From positions 124,001 to 188,000 of the forward strand of contig NZ_AP024908.1 of the NCBI RefSeq assembly GCF_024347135.1: a DNA stretch of 64,000 nt, read 5' to 3'. Position numbers and translations under genes: made by a program. The notes under the pieces were generated by a model. It made no database searches and was not told the origin of the DNA. It saw nothing but the letters and a program-made list of their open reading frames with translations. Every line of letters starts with the position of its first letter. The stretch's first letter is position 1. Source of the DNA: Vibrio spartinae (GTDB lineage: Bacteria; Pseudomonadota; Gammaproteobacteria; Enterobacterales; Vibrionaceae). Below are positions 1-8,441 of the stretch, one piece after another.

Positions 1-2
1 AG

Positions 3-170
3 GCTGGACGGGTCATGAGTAAAGAGCAACTTCAGCAGTCGTTACACGGTTGGGATGAAGGCAGCAGTGATAATGCGATTGAAGTGCACATCCATAATTT
101 GCGCAAAAAAGTCCCGGGCAATGTGATAAAAAACATTCGTGGTGTAGGATATATCATTGAAAAGTATTAA
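3..170 (+). CDS. Response regulator, OmpR/PhoB family (C-terminal fragment)
   Basis: Only the last 55 codons are inside the window and the gene continues beyond the left edge. The reading frame ends in VHIHNLRKK and IRGVGYIIEKY, the recognition-helix and wing hairpin signature of the OmpR-type winged-helix DNA-binding domain. It would be the DNA-binding output partner of the histidine kinase that follows. The kinase's likely TTG start at 157 lies inside this gene, a 14-nt overlap typical of co-translated two-component pairs. The regulon cannot be told from the fragment; a QseB/PmrA-type regulator is the closest impression. Confidence 0.85.
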   Translation, partial: AGRVMSKEQLQQSLHGWDEGSSDNAIEVHIHNLRKKVPGNVIKNIRGVGYIIEKY

Positions 171-1581
171 AAAAATATATTCTATAAAAAAGCGTATTAC
201 GTTGTCGATGATTGCGCTCTCTTCGGTGTTTATTCTTGTTTCTCTGTTTTTCAGCTATAGCTCATCACACCATGAGATTCTGGAAGTCTATGATGCGCGG
301 TTGGGACAGACGGCCAAGCTCTTTTTATTAAGTCTGCCGGATTCCGGTACGCTAAAAGTGAACTCTGAAAATGTCAGACAGCTAGACAGCTGGATGCAAA
401 ATATCCGGGATGCGCATAGTGATGATAAAGCAACCGCTTATGGGCATCCCTATGAACAAAAATTACTGATTCAGTTGTATCGGGATGGCAAAGTCGTCTG
501 GGGATCGCACCTGCGTAATCATGTGATCGTGCATGATCCGACTTATTCCGGGTTTGGCTATGTTGATGTCGCCGGCAAGCAGTGGCGGTATTTTCAACTT
601 CCCTTGAAGCGATATAATTCGCAGCATTCCGAGTACATTATTGTTGCGGAGCAGCAAGCGGTCCGGAATGAGATGATTACCGAACTTGCATTTTCCACGG
701 TGGTCCCACAGTTGGTGCTGATCCCATGCTTAGCGCTGGTATTGTACTTTTTGATTGATCGCCATTTTGCTCCGATTACCGAATTACAACAGGCCATTTC
801 CCGACGGAGTGTGAGCAAGCTCGATTCCGTGACGGTCGGGCTTGATACGACCGAGTTGTCATCGTTAGTGACAACTTTAAATCGATTACTTGCTGAACTG
901 GATAGTGCGTGGAAACGAGAAAAACGTTTTACCGGGATGGCGGCTCACGAGTTAAAAACACCATTAGCTGTATTGCGACTGAATGCTGAAAACGCCTTAA
1001 ACAGTGAGCGTGAAGAGGATTTGCATACCGACTTACACAATATTTTGCGAGGCATTGAACGTTCAGATCGTCTGATTCAACAGTTGCTCACTTTAGCCCG
1101 GGTTGAAAACATCCACAGTATGGAACGGGCTGAGATCGATTTGAAACGCTTAGTTCAATATGTCATGGGAGAACTGGCACCGTTGGCGTTGCGAAATAAA
1201 CAGGAGATATCACTGAGCGGTGATGACTGCCTGATCCCCGGAGATGAATCGTTATTGGGAATTCTACTGAGTAATCTGATTGATAATGCCATTCGCTATG
1301 CTGGTGAGGGGCAACAGATTACGGTGACGCTGAAAGATTTGCCGGATAGGGTGCAGGTTTATGTCACCGACACCGGCGAAGATCTTACTGCTGAAGCGCG
1401 TGAAAAATTGTTTGAAAGTTTTTATCGCTCAAATCGGGAAAGAGGTGATGGCGCAGGATTGGGGCTTGCGATTACAAGAGATATCGTCAAGCTGCATTAT
1501 GGAACGGTTGAACTGCTGCCCCGAGAGAATCAGGCAAATACATTTTTGGTGTCATTCATGAAAAATCAGCATGAGCTTTAG
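157..1581 (+). CDS. Sensor histidine kinase (QseC/PmrB-like)
   Basis: A 474-residue membrane sensor kinase. It has an N-terminal membrane segment (about residues 15-35), a periplasmic region of about 140 residues, a second membrane segment (about 180-200), a HAMP-like linker, and an H-box with the phospho-accepting His264 in AAHELKTPLA. The ATPase domain shows NLIDNAIRYAG (N box) and GAGLGLAI (G box). The start is a TTG preceded by GTAGGA and overlaps the response-regulator gene, which supports co-translation. The organisation matches the QseC/PmrB group that pairs with OmpR-type regulators. The periplasmic domain gives no clue to the ligand. The SDR gene 54 nt downstream may be co-transcribed. 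Confidence 0.88.
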   Translation: MKSIKKIYSIKKRITLSMIALSSVFILVSLFFSYSSSHHEILEVYDARLGQTAKLFLLSLPDSGTLKVNSENVRQLDSWMQNIRDAHSDDKATAYGHPYEQKLLIQLYRDGKVVWGSHLRNHVIVHDPTYSGFGYVDVAGKQWRYFQLPLKRYNSQHSEYIIVAEQQAVRNEMITELAFSTVVPQLVLIPCLALVLYFLIDRHFAPITELQQAISRRSVSKLDSVTVGLDTTELSSLVTTLNRLLAELDSAWKREKRFTGMAAHELKTPLAVLRLNAENALNSEREEDLHTDLHNILRGIERSDRLIQQLLTLARVENIHSMERAEIDLKRLVQYVMGELAPLALRNKQEISLSGDDCLIPGDESLLGILLSNLIDNAIRYAGEGQQITVTLKDLPDRVQVYVTDTGEDLTAEAREKLFESFYRSNRERGDGAGLGLAITRDIVKLHYGTVELLPRENQANTFLVSFMKNQHEL

Positions 1582-1635
1582 CCTTCTTGGTCAAAAGCAG
1601 TCACAAGAGACAGAATCATAAAAGGAACATGGGGT

Positions 1636-2448
1636 ATGGATTTGAAGCGTAAACGTATTTTGTTAACCGGAGCTTCAGGCGGTATTGGTCAGGCGATGGC
1701 GACGGAGCTGGCATCTGCGGGTGCGCATCTGTTTTTAGTCGGACGACATCACGAGAAGTTAGAAGCAGTCAGAGCCACTCTGGCTGAGCCGGAAAAACAT
1801 GTGGTGTTTTCTGCCGATCTCACCTGCGAAGCGGATCTGGAACGACTCAATCATACCGGCAATCAGTTCAATCAGTCTGGTGAGGGAATCGACATCGTGA
1901 TTAATAACGCGGGGGTGAATGAATTTAACTTTCTTGCCAGTCGCACCATTGCGTCTGTACAGCAGGAACTGAATGTGAATCTGTTAGCACCGATGTTAGT
2001 CAGCAAAATGGCGCTGAATTGGTTGAACCGCCCGGGCATTATTTTGAATATCGGTTCGGCATTCGGGAGCATCGGTTATCCGGGCTATACCGTTTACTGT
2101 GGCGCCAAAGCGGGAATGTACCGGTTTAGTGAAGCGCTGGATCGCGAATTGGATGGCTCTGGGATTCGGGTACTGTATGTCGCGCCCCGGGCAACGGATA
2201 CTGATTTAAATTCATCGCTGGTAAAACAGATGAATCAGGAACTCGGAAACCGCAGTGACTCGCCACAGGTCGTTGCAAAACAGGTCATCGAGTCCTTAAA
2301 ACATGAAACAACATCTCGTTGGATTGGTTGGCCGGAGAAACTGTTTGTCCGGGTGAACCAGATTTTCCCCGCCATTGTCGCTCAGTCAATTCGCCGCCAG
2401 CAAGCGAAAATCCATCATTTCATTGGTCTTATTCATCCTGAAAAATGA
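1636..2448 (+). CDS. Short-chain dehydrogenase/reductase (SDR family)
   Basis: A 270-residue classical SDR with all the expected motifs: the Rossmann nucleotide-binding loop TGASGGIG at residues 11-18, NNAG near 90, catalytic Ser141, and the YxxxK pair Tyr154/Lys158. The end of the protein is Arg/His-rich. It should be a cytoplasmic NAD(P)-dependent oxidoreductase; the substrate is not predictable. It follows the two-component system on the same strand with only 54 nt between, so it may share its transcript. The start has an upstream AAAGGA about 8 nt away. The last ~70 nt of this gene recur in degenerate form about 1 kb downstream (see the repeat entries). Confidence 0.85.
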   Translation: MDLKRKRILLTGASGGIGQAMATELASAGAHLFLVGRHHEKLEAVRATLAEPEKHVVFSADLTCEADLERLNHTGNQFNQSGEGIDIVINNAGVNEFNFLASRTIASVQQELNVNLLAPMLVSKMALNWLNRPGIILNIGSAFGSIGYPGYTVYCGAKAGMYRFSEALDRELDGSGIRVLYVAPRATDTDLNSSLVKQMNQELGNRSDSPQVVAKQVIESLKHETTSRWIGWPEKLFVRVNQIFPAIVAQSIRRQQAKIHHFIGLIHPEK

Positions 2449-2465
2449 TGGCAAAAATACAAATA
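2373..2465 (+). repeat. Direct repeat copy 1 (3' end of SDR gene)
   Basis: This segment, the 3' end of the SDR gene plus a few bases after its stop, recurs at 3385-3477 at roughly 80-85% identity by eye. The shared core includes AATCCATCATTTCATTGGTC. The two copies flank the membrane-protein gene at 2700-3305. Confidence 0.85.
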
Positions 2466-2699
2466 CAAACAGACAGACATTGAAGACGAGTTTTGAATGT
2501 TGGGGCTGACCATCGGTAAAATTTTGTTCCATATCGCGGTCACGTTCATCGCACTCTGTGGTATTTTTTTGCGAAATAATTGCTCACCAAGGGTGATAAA
2601 CGTTCCATTTTTACAGTAACTCATTATTATGTATACCTAGTTTGTGGGAATACCTCAGGCGCAGCCCCCTTTTATTGATAAACAAGGAGTCCAACGCGG

Positions 2700-3305
2700 A
2701 TGGGCGAATTGATACAACAAGGCGTGTCTGGCTCTTTGATTGGCGTGGCCATTTTTTACCTGCTCAGCTCATTGCTCGTCAAACAGTGGGTTCGTATTGA
2801 TATTTACCAACTGCTCCTATTCATGGCCGTTGCGTTTCTTGTGGCTATTGTTTGTGAGGTTGGTCTTGGTAAGCTGTATTATCTCGTCATGGGCAAACCA
2901 CTCTGGCAGTATCATGTCTGGCCCATTCACGATGGTTACACCTCAGCACTGAATTTCATCATTTGGCCAGTATATGGCTTTTACCAATACTGCTTTCATC
3001 ATGTGCTGACCCGCAAAAACCTGCACTTACGCCCCTATTGGCTCATGGGTCTGGTATCCGGTCTCGATGGGCCGATACTGGAGATTCTTGCCAATGGCTT
3101 TTTCTTACTGTTTTATCAGACCTTCTACTTCTATTATTTACCTGAGGACATGAGACACTTCACTTCGATCCAAGTTGTGCCCTTGTACATGATTATGGGC
3201 GTGATTCTTACGGTGGTACTCAAGCAACTACGAGAGCGTCCCCCGAGTTGGCTATACCCGATTGTATTTTACTCTGCGGGTGCTGCTTTTATTTTCATCG
3301 GCTAA
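2700..3305 (+). CDS. Multi-pass membrane protein of unknown function
   Basis: A 201-residue, very hydrophobic protein with about five or six membrane segments and many aromatic residues; the loops carry short charged patches such as RKNLHLRPYW. I do not recognise the family. The ATG has a good Shine-Dalgarno (AAGGAG about 11 nt upstream), so it is probably a real gene. It stands alone between the two copies of a repeat derived from the end of the SDR gene, which suggests it arrived by insertion or was trapped between duplicated segments. Confidence 0.6.
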   Translation: MGELIQQGVSGSLIGVAIFYLLSSLLVKQWVRIDIYQLLLFMAVAFLVAIVCEVGLGKLYYLVMGKPLWQYHVWPIHDGYTSALNFIIWPVYGFYQYCFHHVLTRKNLHLRPYWLMGLVSGLDGPILEILANGFFLLFYQTFYFYYLPEDMRHFTSIQVVPLYMIMGVILTVVLKQLRERPPSWLYPIVFYSAGAAFIFIG

Positions 3306-3384
3306 TCAGTAAAAATTAAAATCATCTTGGATAACCGGAAGTGGAACTTTGCGTTGTTTGAGTATGTTGATCTGACGTTTTGAC

Positions 3385-3477
3385 CATTGGCGCTCAGTCG
3401 ATTCGTCGCCAGCCAGCCAGAATCCATCATTTCATTGGTCTTATTTATTCAGGAAAATGATGAAAAAATACAATAAA
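3385..3477 (+). pseudogene. Remnant of a second SDR gene 3' end (repeat copy 2)
   Basis: The copy still translates, in the matching frame, to AQSIRRQPARIHHFIGLIYS followed by GK and a stop, against AQSIRRQQAKIHHFIGLIHP then EK and a stop in the intact gene. Upstream the similarity fades and the frame is closed by a TGA at 3368. It looks like the last ~25 codons of a duplicated SDR gene. The rest of 3306-3697 contains no open frame or motif I can support. Confidence 0.75.
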
Positions 3478-3697
3478 TTCTTAAATTAATGAATTGGTGT
3501 GAATTGCACACAATGTCACAACTGTTTTTTGTTTGGTGGGATTTTTTTGACGCAAGTCACATATTTTTTGTAAGAAGTCACGTTTAATAGCTCAACTGCT
3601 TGAGAAAGATTAAAGCTGATAACGTCAGTTGCAAGTATCAGTAACAAGCGCGGTGACTAACAACGCTGGCTGAAACGAAAAAAAATATAATAAAGTA

Positions 3698-3732
3698 TGA
3701 ATAAGGGCCTGTCTGAGACAGGCCCTTATTCA
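3698..3732. terminator. Strong palindromic terminator
   Basis: A perfect 16-bp stem with a 3-nt loop (TGAATAAGGGCCTGTC, loop TGA, and its complement). It lies just beyond the stop of the minus-strand gene ending at 3758. On the minus strand it is followed by an A/T-rich tract containing a run of eight T, so it most likely terminates that gene. Confidence 0.8.
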
Positions 3733-3757
3733 TTCTAGCGCAAAGGAATATAGTGGA

Positions 3758-5317
3758 TTATTTGCTGTGTTCTGGTTGTGACCACATGCCCTCCTTCTGA
3801 TGCCAGTAGGCTCGATAATAATCCTCACCTGAATCATGCCAAAAACCGAGCGGTTGATTAGGAAAACTGTTCGTGCATCTTAGATTTTGTTCCTCAATCA
3901 GGACATGACATCCTAATGCGGGTGTCGTGCTGTACTGCCTGTCCACATAAGCTCCTGTGTCCACATAATCCCTGTCCACATCAGCCATTGGGTGGCCGAT
4001 CAAGAAAGAACCGGCAATATCTTCTTCTTGAGATGCAGGAATCACACATATGTCGGGTTGAATATAGGAATAGATGTATTCGAATGGGGGCGGATAGTTG
4101 ATAGCACCGCTGACGATTAGTGCCTGTAAAGACTCCATGGCATAGACGTGCCCCGGAGAAAACACTTGTTCCCGTAGATGATCCAGATAGGCAGAAGACA
4201 TATGGATGATGTTACTTTGTGATTCTTCTGCCAGCGACCATAGTGCATGCATATTGGGGAAGAAGGGGGCACCGTCGTAAAATACGAGGGTTGCTCCACT
4301 GGCCAGTGCTGACGTATGCCAGATCAAGGCCGTGCTACTGCATGAGCAATGGCTGAGCAGGCGAGTGCCTGGCTGAATATTACAATGGAGTTGGTGCTCT
4401 TTTAAATGATTGAGAATGATGCCCCCGACACGATGGACGACTCGCTCGTTCTTGCCTGAAGGTTGCTGATGGTGATGAATGAAGAGCGGATCATTAAAGC
4501 CGACCCGTTCATAGTTGATTCCTCTGGATAGATAACTGGCCAGAATTGCCTGCCAGTCTGAAAATGTATCGACATAGTTAGATGAAAACTGCGGGGTTTG
4601 CAGGTATTCGATCTGACATGTATTGAGCAAACTTGTCAGATGATCAACCAGCTTTCGATTATTCTCTTCTGTGTTGATGGTCGCACCGGCTCGGTTATAC
4701 CCATTGCTACAGAATAATACTTTGGGGTGCAGTGGTTGAAAACACGCCATAGTGGTTTGGATATCAGTATCTTCCGGAGAGAGAGAAGACCAGATTGCGC
4801 CCAGACTGGTGACTGCCAGCAGAGCCACAATGGTTTCAGGGATATGGGGGAGATAGCCAACCACGACATCCCCTCGCTCGACACCGTTTTGAGTCAGCCA
4901 TTGCTGGACGAGTGAAACTTGATCGCACAGTTGTTGCCAAGTCTGCGTTTTTGTCTGACCGTTTTCATTTTTAAACCAGAGTGCAATGGCATCAGGCTCC
5001 TGAAATGCATAGGAGAGTAAATTTTCAGCATAATTGAGCTGTGCCTGAGGAAACCAGATCGTATCTCGGGCCGCGATGAACTTCTCCCATTTGGTAACGG
5101 ATTCGCCGAAGACGCAATCTCCCCGGAATCCGATGACATCACAGTATTGCCATACTTCCAGCCAGAATTGTTTACTGTGAGTCACCGACCACTGATGCAG
5201 TTGCTCAAAACCTTCAAGCGCTTCACCTTGCATGTTGATGTGCTCAATAAATTGGTAAAGGTTTGATGAACGAATCGATTCAGGACTCGGTGTCCATAAT
5301 TGAGCATCATTTGCCAT
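3758..5317 (-). CDS. Acetoacetyl-CoA synthetase-like pseudoenzyme (truncated)
   Basis: A 519-residue member of the acyl-adenylate family, closest to acetoacetyl-CoA synthetases, which are usually about 650 residues. The N-terminal two thirds are recognisable (GYLPHIPETIVALLAVTSLG, LNHLKEHQLHC, LASGATLVFYDG). The catalytic signatures are not. The phosphate-binding loop, normally YSSGTTGLPK, reads HHHQQPSGKN. The SGGTDI-type motif reads ASQEEDI. The protein stops at GMWSQ, where family members continue with the ATP-ribose Asp and the ~130-residue C-terminal lid. Adenylation therefore looks impossible, yet the frame is open over 1.5 kb and ends before a strong terminator. A short repeated VD-rich segment (VDRDYVDTGAYVDRQ) interrupts the region near residue 440. 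Confidence 0.8.
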   Translation of the reverse strand: MANDAQLWTPSPESIRSSNLYQFIEHINMQGEALEGFEQLHQWSVTHSKQFWLEVWQYCDVIGFRGDCVFGESVTKWEKFIAARDTIWFPQAQLNYAENLLSYAFQEPDAIALWFKNENGQTKTQTWQQLCDQVSLVQQWLTQNGVERGDVVVGYLPHIPETIVALLAVTSLGAIWSSLSPEDTDIQTTMACFQPLHPKVLFCSNGYNRAGATINTEENNRKLVDHLTSLLNTCQIEYLQTPQFSSNYVDTFSDWQAILASYLSRGINYERVGFNDPLFIHHHQQPSGKNERVVHRVGGIILNHLKEHQLHCNIQPGTRLLSHCSCSSTALIWHTSALASGATLVFYDGAPFFPNMHALWSLAEESQSNIIHMSSAYLDHLREQVFSPGHVYAMESLQALIVSGAINYPPPFEYIYSYIQPDICVIPASQEEDIAGSFLIGHPMADVDRDYVDTGAYVDRQYSTTPALGCHVLIEEQNLRCTNSFPNQPLGFWHDSGEDYYRAYWHQKEGMWSQPEHSK

Positions 5318-6024
5318 AGTTATATCTCGTTGTCGTATACAGAACAGATAAGTTAATTGGCGGTACTTACCATACTTATTGCTAGATCAACGGAATCATT
5401 CTGATGAGTACATTCATACCCAGAGACATCATCTGAAGATACATATCTAAAGTCTTGTAAGATTTGGTGAAAACGTCAAATAAGAAAGTGTTATTGGCGG
5501 CGCTGAATCACGAATAAAGTGAGGTGTCTGACAAAATCCAGATAAAAAAATAGCCAGCCACAATATTGTGTGACTGGCCGTAATTTATTGTGAACAAGTA
5601 TTCATTCACTAACAACGTCAGTTGGCTAGGTGACCCTCGGCTTAAGAAGGGTCGCTTAGAATAAAGCATGAAGCGTGCCAACTACAAAATACCGTTATTT
5701 TGTGCGTTTTGTAGGCAAATTAAGTCATATGAGCTCTGTTTTTTGCATATCGCAAGTGCAAAATGCAAATGGCGAACAAAATGCTAGTGATACCGTTATC
5801 ATATTAATGTTAGAAAAATGTCATATGAATTAAAAAATATTTTGTTATACATCTAAATATTTGACGTCTTAAGTTATATGGTGGGCTTTATATTTTTATT
5901 GATTTAAATCAGATAATTAGATTTTTTATGGCTGTTTTTGTCTAAAATTACGCTTGAAATAAGCACAAATCATATGTTAGTGTTTTGGAAAATTAATTAG
6001 AGTTCAAAATAATTAGGCATTATC
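5318..6024. other. Intergenic region upstream of the ectoine operon
   Basis: A 707-bp gap between divergent genes with no credible coding frame. Two inverted repeats are visible: GCCAG-CACAAT/ATTGTG-CTGGC at 5553-5577, and GACCCT/AGGGTC at 5632-5652. From about 5750 to 6024 the DNA is strongly A/T-rich and must carry the ectA promoter and any osmotic control sites. I cannot single out a -35/-10 pair with confidence. Confidence 0.5.
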
Positions 6025-6576
6025 ATGATCACCAACATACCATGGTCAGAAATGGCTAGAGCGACACTAGAGCGAAATCGTTCGCAGTGGATTTTTAGAA
6101 CCCCGATTCGTTCAGATGGTCAGCGGATTCACGAATTAGTCAGTTTGTGTCCACCATTGGATGAAAATTCTGCATATTGTAATTTTTTACAGTCAATTCA
6201 TTTCCAAAAAACGTGCATTCTTGCTGAACAGCAAGATGATATTTTGGGATTTATTTCTGCTTATCGTAAACCGGACAAGCCTTCAGAGCTGTTTATCTGG
6301 CAGGTTGCTGTACATCCGTCTGCCCGAGGGAAAGGTTTAGCTTTTGATATGTTAAAGCAGCTGATTTCTCAGGAGAACTTACAGGATATCGAAGCGATAG
6401 AGACCACGATTACCAGAGATAATCAGGGCTCTTGGAACCTATTTAAGAAATTCGACCGTGCTAACGGTCTGCAAGGGCAGGTTTCAACGTTTCTTGATGA
6501 GACGCGACATTTCGATGGACAACATGAAACGGAATATCTGTACCGCATTCCGTTTGAGTCAATCCCACAGACGTAG
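6025..6576 (+). CDS. ectA: L-2,4-diaminobutyrate N-gamma-acetyltransferase EctA
   Basis: A 183-residue GNAT-fold enzyme that acetylates 2,4-diaminobutyrate with acetyl-CoA, the second step of ectoine synthesis. The N-terminal block (FRTPIRSDGQRIHELV), the acetyl-CoA loop in VAVHPSARGKGLAFDML (about residues 93-109) and the TTITRDNQGSWNLF block are those of EctA. It is the first gene of ectA-ectB-ectC-ask, with 121 nt before ectB. Cytoplasmic. Expression is normally induced by high osmolarity; the operator sequence is not recognisable here. Confidence 0.97.
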   Translation: MITNIPWSEMARATLERNRSQWIFRTPIRSDGQRIHELVSLCPPLDENSAYCNFLQSIHFQKTCILAEQQDDILGFISAYRKPDKPSELFIWQVAVHPSARGKGLAFDMLKQLISQENLQDIEAIETTITRDNQGSWNLFKKFDRANGLQGQVSTFLDETRHFDGQHETEYLYRIPFESIPQT

Positions 6577-6697
6577 TGACGACTAAACGTAAGTATTTAC
6601 TGAAGTGACAAGTACACTCCAGCGATTGCTGTTGTCTGCTTGCCCAATTTACCCAATTCATACATAGCAAATTCAAACAAAGGAAATGTATTCAATT

Positions 6698-7963
6698 ATG
6701 AATATTTTCAACGAGAAAGAGTCAAACGTACAATCGTATGCTAATCACTTCCCTGTCGTGTTCGCGACCGCAAAAGGGAGCTGTCTGTATTCCGAACGTG
6801 GTGACCGCTATCTTGATTTCTTAGCCGGTGCCGGTGCATTAAATTACGGTCATAACAATGCCATTTTGAAACAGGCATTGCTGGATTATATCGACCGGGA
6901 TGGTGTCACGCATGGTCTGGATATGTACTCTCAGGCTAAGGCCGAATTTTTACAAGCATTTGAGCACCACATTCTTCGACCACGTATGCTGGATTATAAA
7001 GTTCAGTTTACCGGACCAACAGGCACCAATGCGGTTGAAGCTGCATTAAAACTGGCTCGTAAAGTCACCGGTCGCAGTAATGTTGTCGCCTTTACCAATG
7101 GTTTTCATGGTTGTTCGTATGGTGCGCTTGCCGCGACCGGCAATCAGCATCACCGCGGTGCAGCAGGACTACATTTACATGGCATTCAACGTCTGCCTTA
7201 TGACGGATATGCGGGACAAGACGGCTTGAAATTGTTTGAAACTATGTTAACCGATGGTTCTTCAGGAATGGATAAACCCGCTGCCGTACTGGTTGAGACC
7301 GTACAGGGAGAAGGGGGGCTCAACGTGGCTTCCGAGAGCTGGTTACAACGTTTGAATACGCTTTGTAAACGCCACAAAATTTTGTTGATTGTCGATGACA
7401 TCCAAGCCGGATGTGGCCGTACAGGCACCTTCTTTAGCTTTGAATCTGCCGGTATTACCCCCGATATTGTGACGTTATCGAAATCAATCAGTGGTTACGG
7501 TCTGCCGATGTCACTGGTACTGATGAAACCAGAGCTGGATATTTGGGAATCCGGTGAGCATAACGGGACATTCCGTGGTAACAACCATGCGTTTGTGACC
7601 GCAACCAAAGCCATTGAAACCTATTGGACCAACCATGATCTTGAGCATCACATTGGTGAGTGTGCTCAAGTGGTCACTAACATGATCGAGAAAATGATCC
7701 GTCGATATCCAGAGTTGCTTTCACACCGTAAAGGGCGTGGATTGATGCAGGGGGTGGCGTGTACTTCCGGTGAAGTGGCCGAAAAAATCGCCCGGGAATG
7801 TTTCAATCAGAGCATGATCATCGAAACTGCTGGTCCTGACGGTGAAGTTCTGAAGTTCTTCTGTCCATTGACAATCAGCTCCGACGAGCTGCAAGAAGGA
7901 CTGGATATTTTTCAGCGTGCGACAGAGACCGTGGCACCGCAATACATCAAAAAAGCATCTTAA
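6698..7963 (+). CDS. ectB: Diaminobutyrate-2-oxoglutarate aminotransferase EctB
   Basis: A PLP-dependent class III aminotransferase of 421 residues that makes 2,4-diaminobutyrate from aspartate semialdehyde and glutamate. Visible features are the GPTGTNAVEAALK pyrophosphate loop, IVDDIQAGCGRTG around the PLP-ring Asp, and the Schiff-base Lys in TLSKSISGYGLPM. An in-frame ATG lies 12 nt further upstream at 6686, but it sits only 1 nt after the AAAGGA ribosome site. The MNIF start at 6698 matches the usual EctB N-terminus, so it is preferred. Confidence 0.96.
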   Translation: MNIFNEKESNVQSYANHFPVVFATAKGSCLYSERGDRYLDFLAGAGALNYGHNNAILKQALLDYIDRDGVTHGLDMYSQAKAEFLQAFEHHILRPRMLDYKVQFTGPTGTNAVEAALKLARKVTGRSNVVAFTNGFHGCSYGALAATGNQHHRGAAGLHLHGIQRLPYDGYAGQDGLKLFETMLTDGSSGMDKPAAVLVETVQGEGGLNVASESWLQRLNTLCKRHKILLIVDDIQAGCGRTGTFFSFESAGITPDIVTLSKSISGYGLPMSLVLMKPELDIWESGEHNGTFRGNNHAFVTATKAIETYWTNHDLEHHIGECAQVVTNMIEKMIRRYPELLSHRKGRGLMQGVACTSGEVAEKIARECFNQSMIIETAGPDGEVLKFFCPLTISSDELQEGLDIFQRATETVAPQYIKKAS

Positions 7964-7972
7964 GGGATTGTT

Positions 7973-8356
7973 ATGATTGTCAGAACATTAAAGGAATGTA
8001 TTCAGAGTGAGCGACGTGTCGTCGCGGAAAACTGGGAAAGCGTCCGCATGTTATTGAAAGATGACAATATGGGATTCTCATTTCATATCACGACGATTTA
8101 TCAGGATACCGAGACACATATTCATTATAAGAATCATCTTGAATCTGTGTACTGCGTCTCCGGCAGCGGGGAAATTGAAGTTGTCGGTGGAGAGACCTTC
8201 CCGATTGAACCGGGAACGCTGTACATCTTGGATCAGCATGATGAACATTATCTACGGGCATATCCCGGACAGAACATGGTGATGGCTTGTGTCTTTAACC
8301 CACCGTTGAATGGACAAGAAGTTCATGATGCGTCCGGTGTCTATCCGCTGAGTTAA
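7973..8356 (+). CDS. ectC: L-ectoine synthase EctC
   Basis: A 127-residue cupin-fold lyase that cyclises N-gamma-acetyl-diaminobutyrate to ectoine. The sequence MIVRTLKEC, the [20 protein letters not shown] metal-binding cupin strand and [10 protein letters not shown] are diagnostic of EctC. It starts 9 nt after ectB, so the two are co-transcribed. No ectD hydroxylase follows, so this locus should yield ectoine rather than hydroxyectoine. Confidence 0.97.
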   Translation: MIVRTLKECIQSERRVVAENWESVRMLLKDDNMGFSFHITTIYQDTETHIHYKNHLESVYCVSGSGEIEVVGGETFPIEPGTLYILDQHDEHYLRAYPGQNMVMACVFNPPLNGQEVHDASGVYPLS

Positions 8357-8399
8357 GTCGTCGTCAAAGTTGATTGTGATGTTGGAGGAATGTATCTAT

Positions 8400-8423
8400 C
8401 CGGACAGTCAGGAGACTGTCCGG
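8400..8423 (+). promoter_or_regulatory. Intercistronic hairpin between ectC and ask
   Basis: Ten-bp perfect stem (CCGGACAGTC / GACTGTCCGG) with an AGGA loop, placed 8 nt before the AAGGAG ribosome site of the aspartokinase gene. No T tract follows, so it is more likely an RNA stability or processing element or a partial attenuator than a full terminator. Confidence 0.65.
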
Positions 8424-8441
8424 TCATAACAAGGAGAAAAC

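Noticed and set aside
3698..3732. Insertion-sequence end or attachment site
   Set aside because: The palindrome has terminator geometry and position, and no transposase or integrase is present.
3758..5317. Functional acetoacetyl-CoA synthetase
   Set aside because: The ATP-binding loop and the C-terminal catalytic lid are missing.
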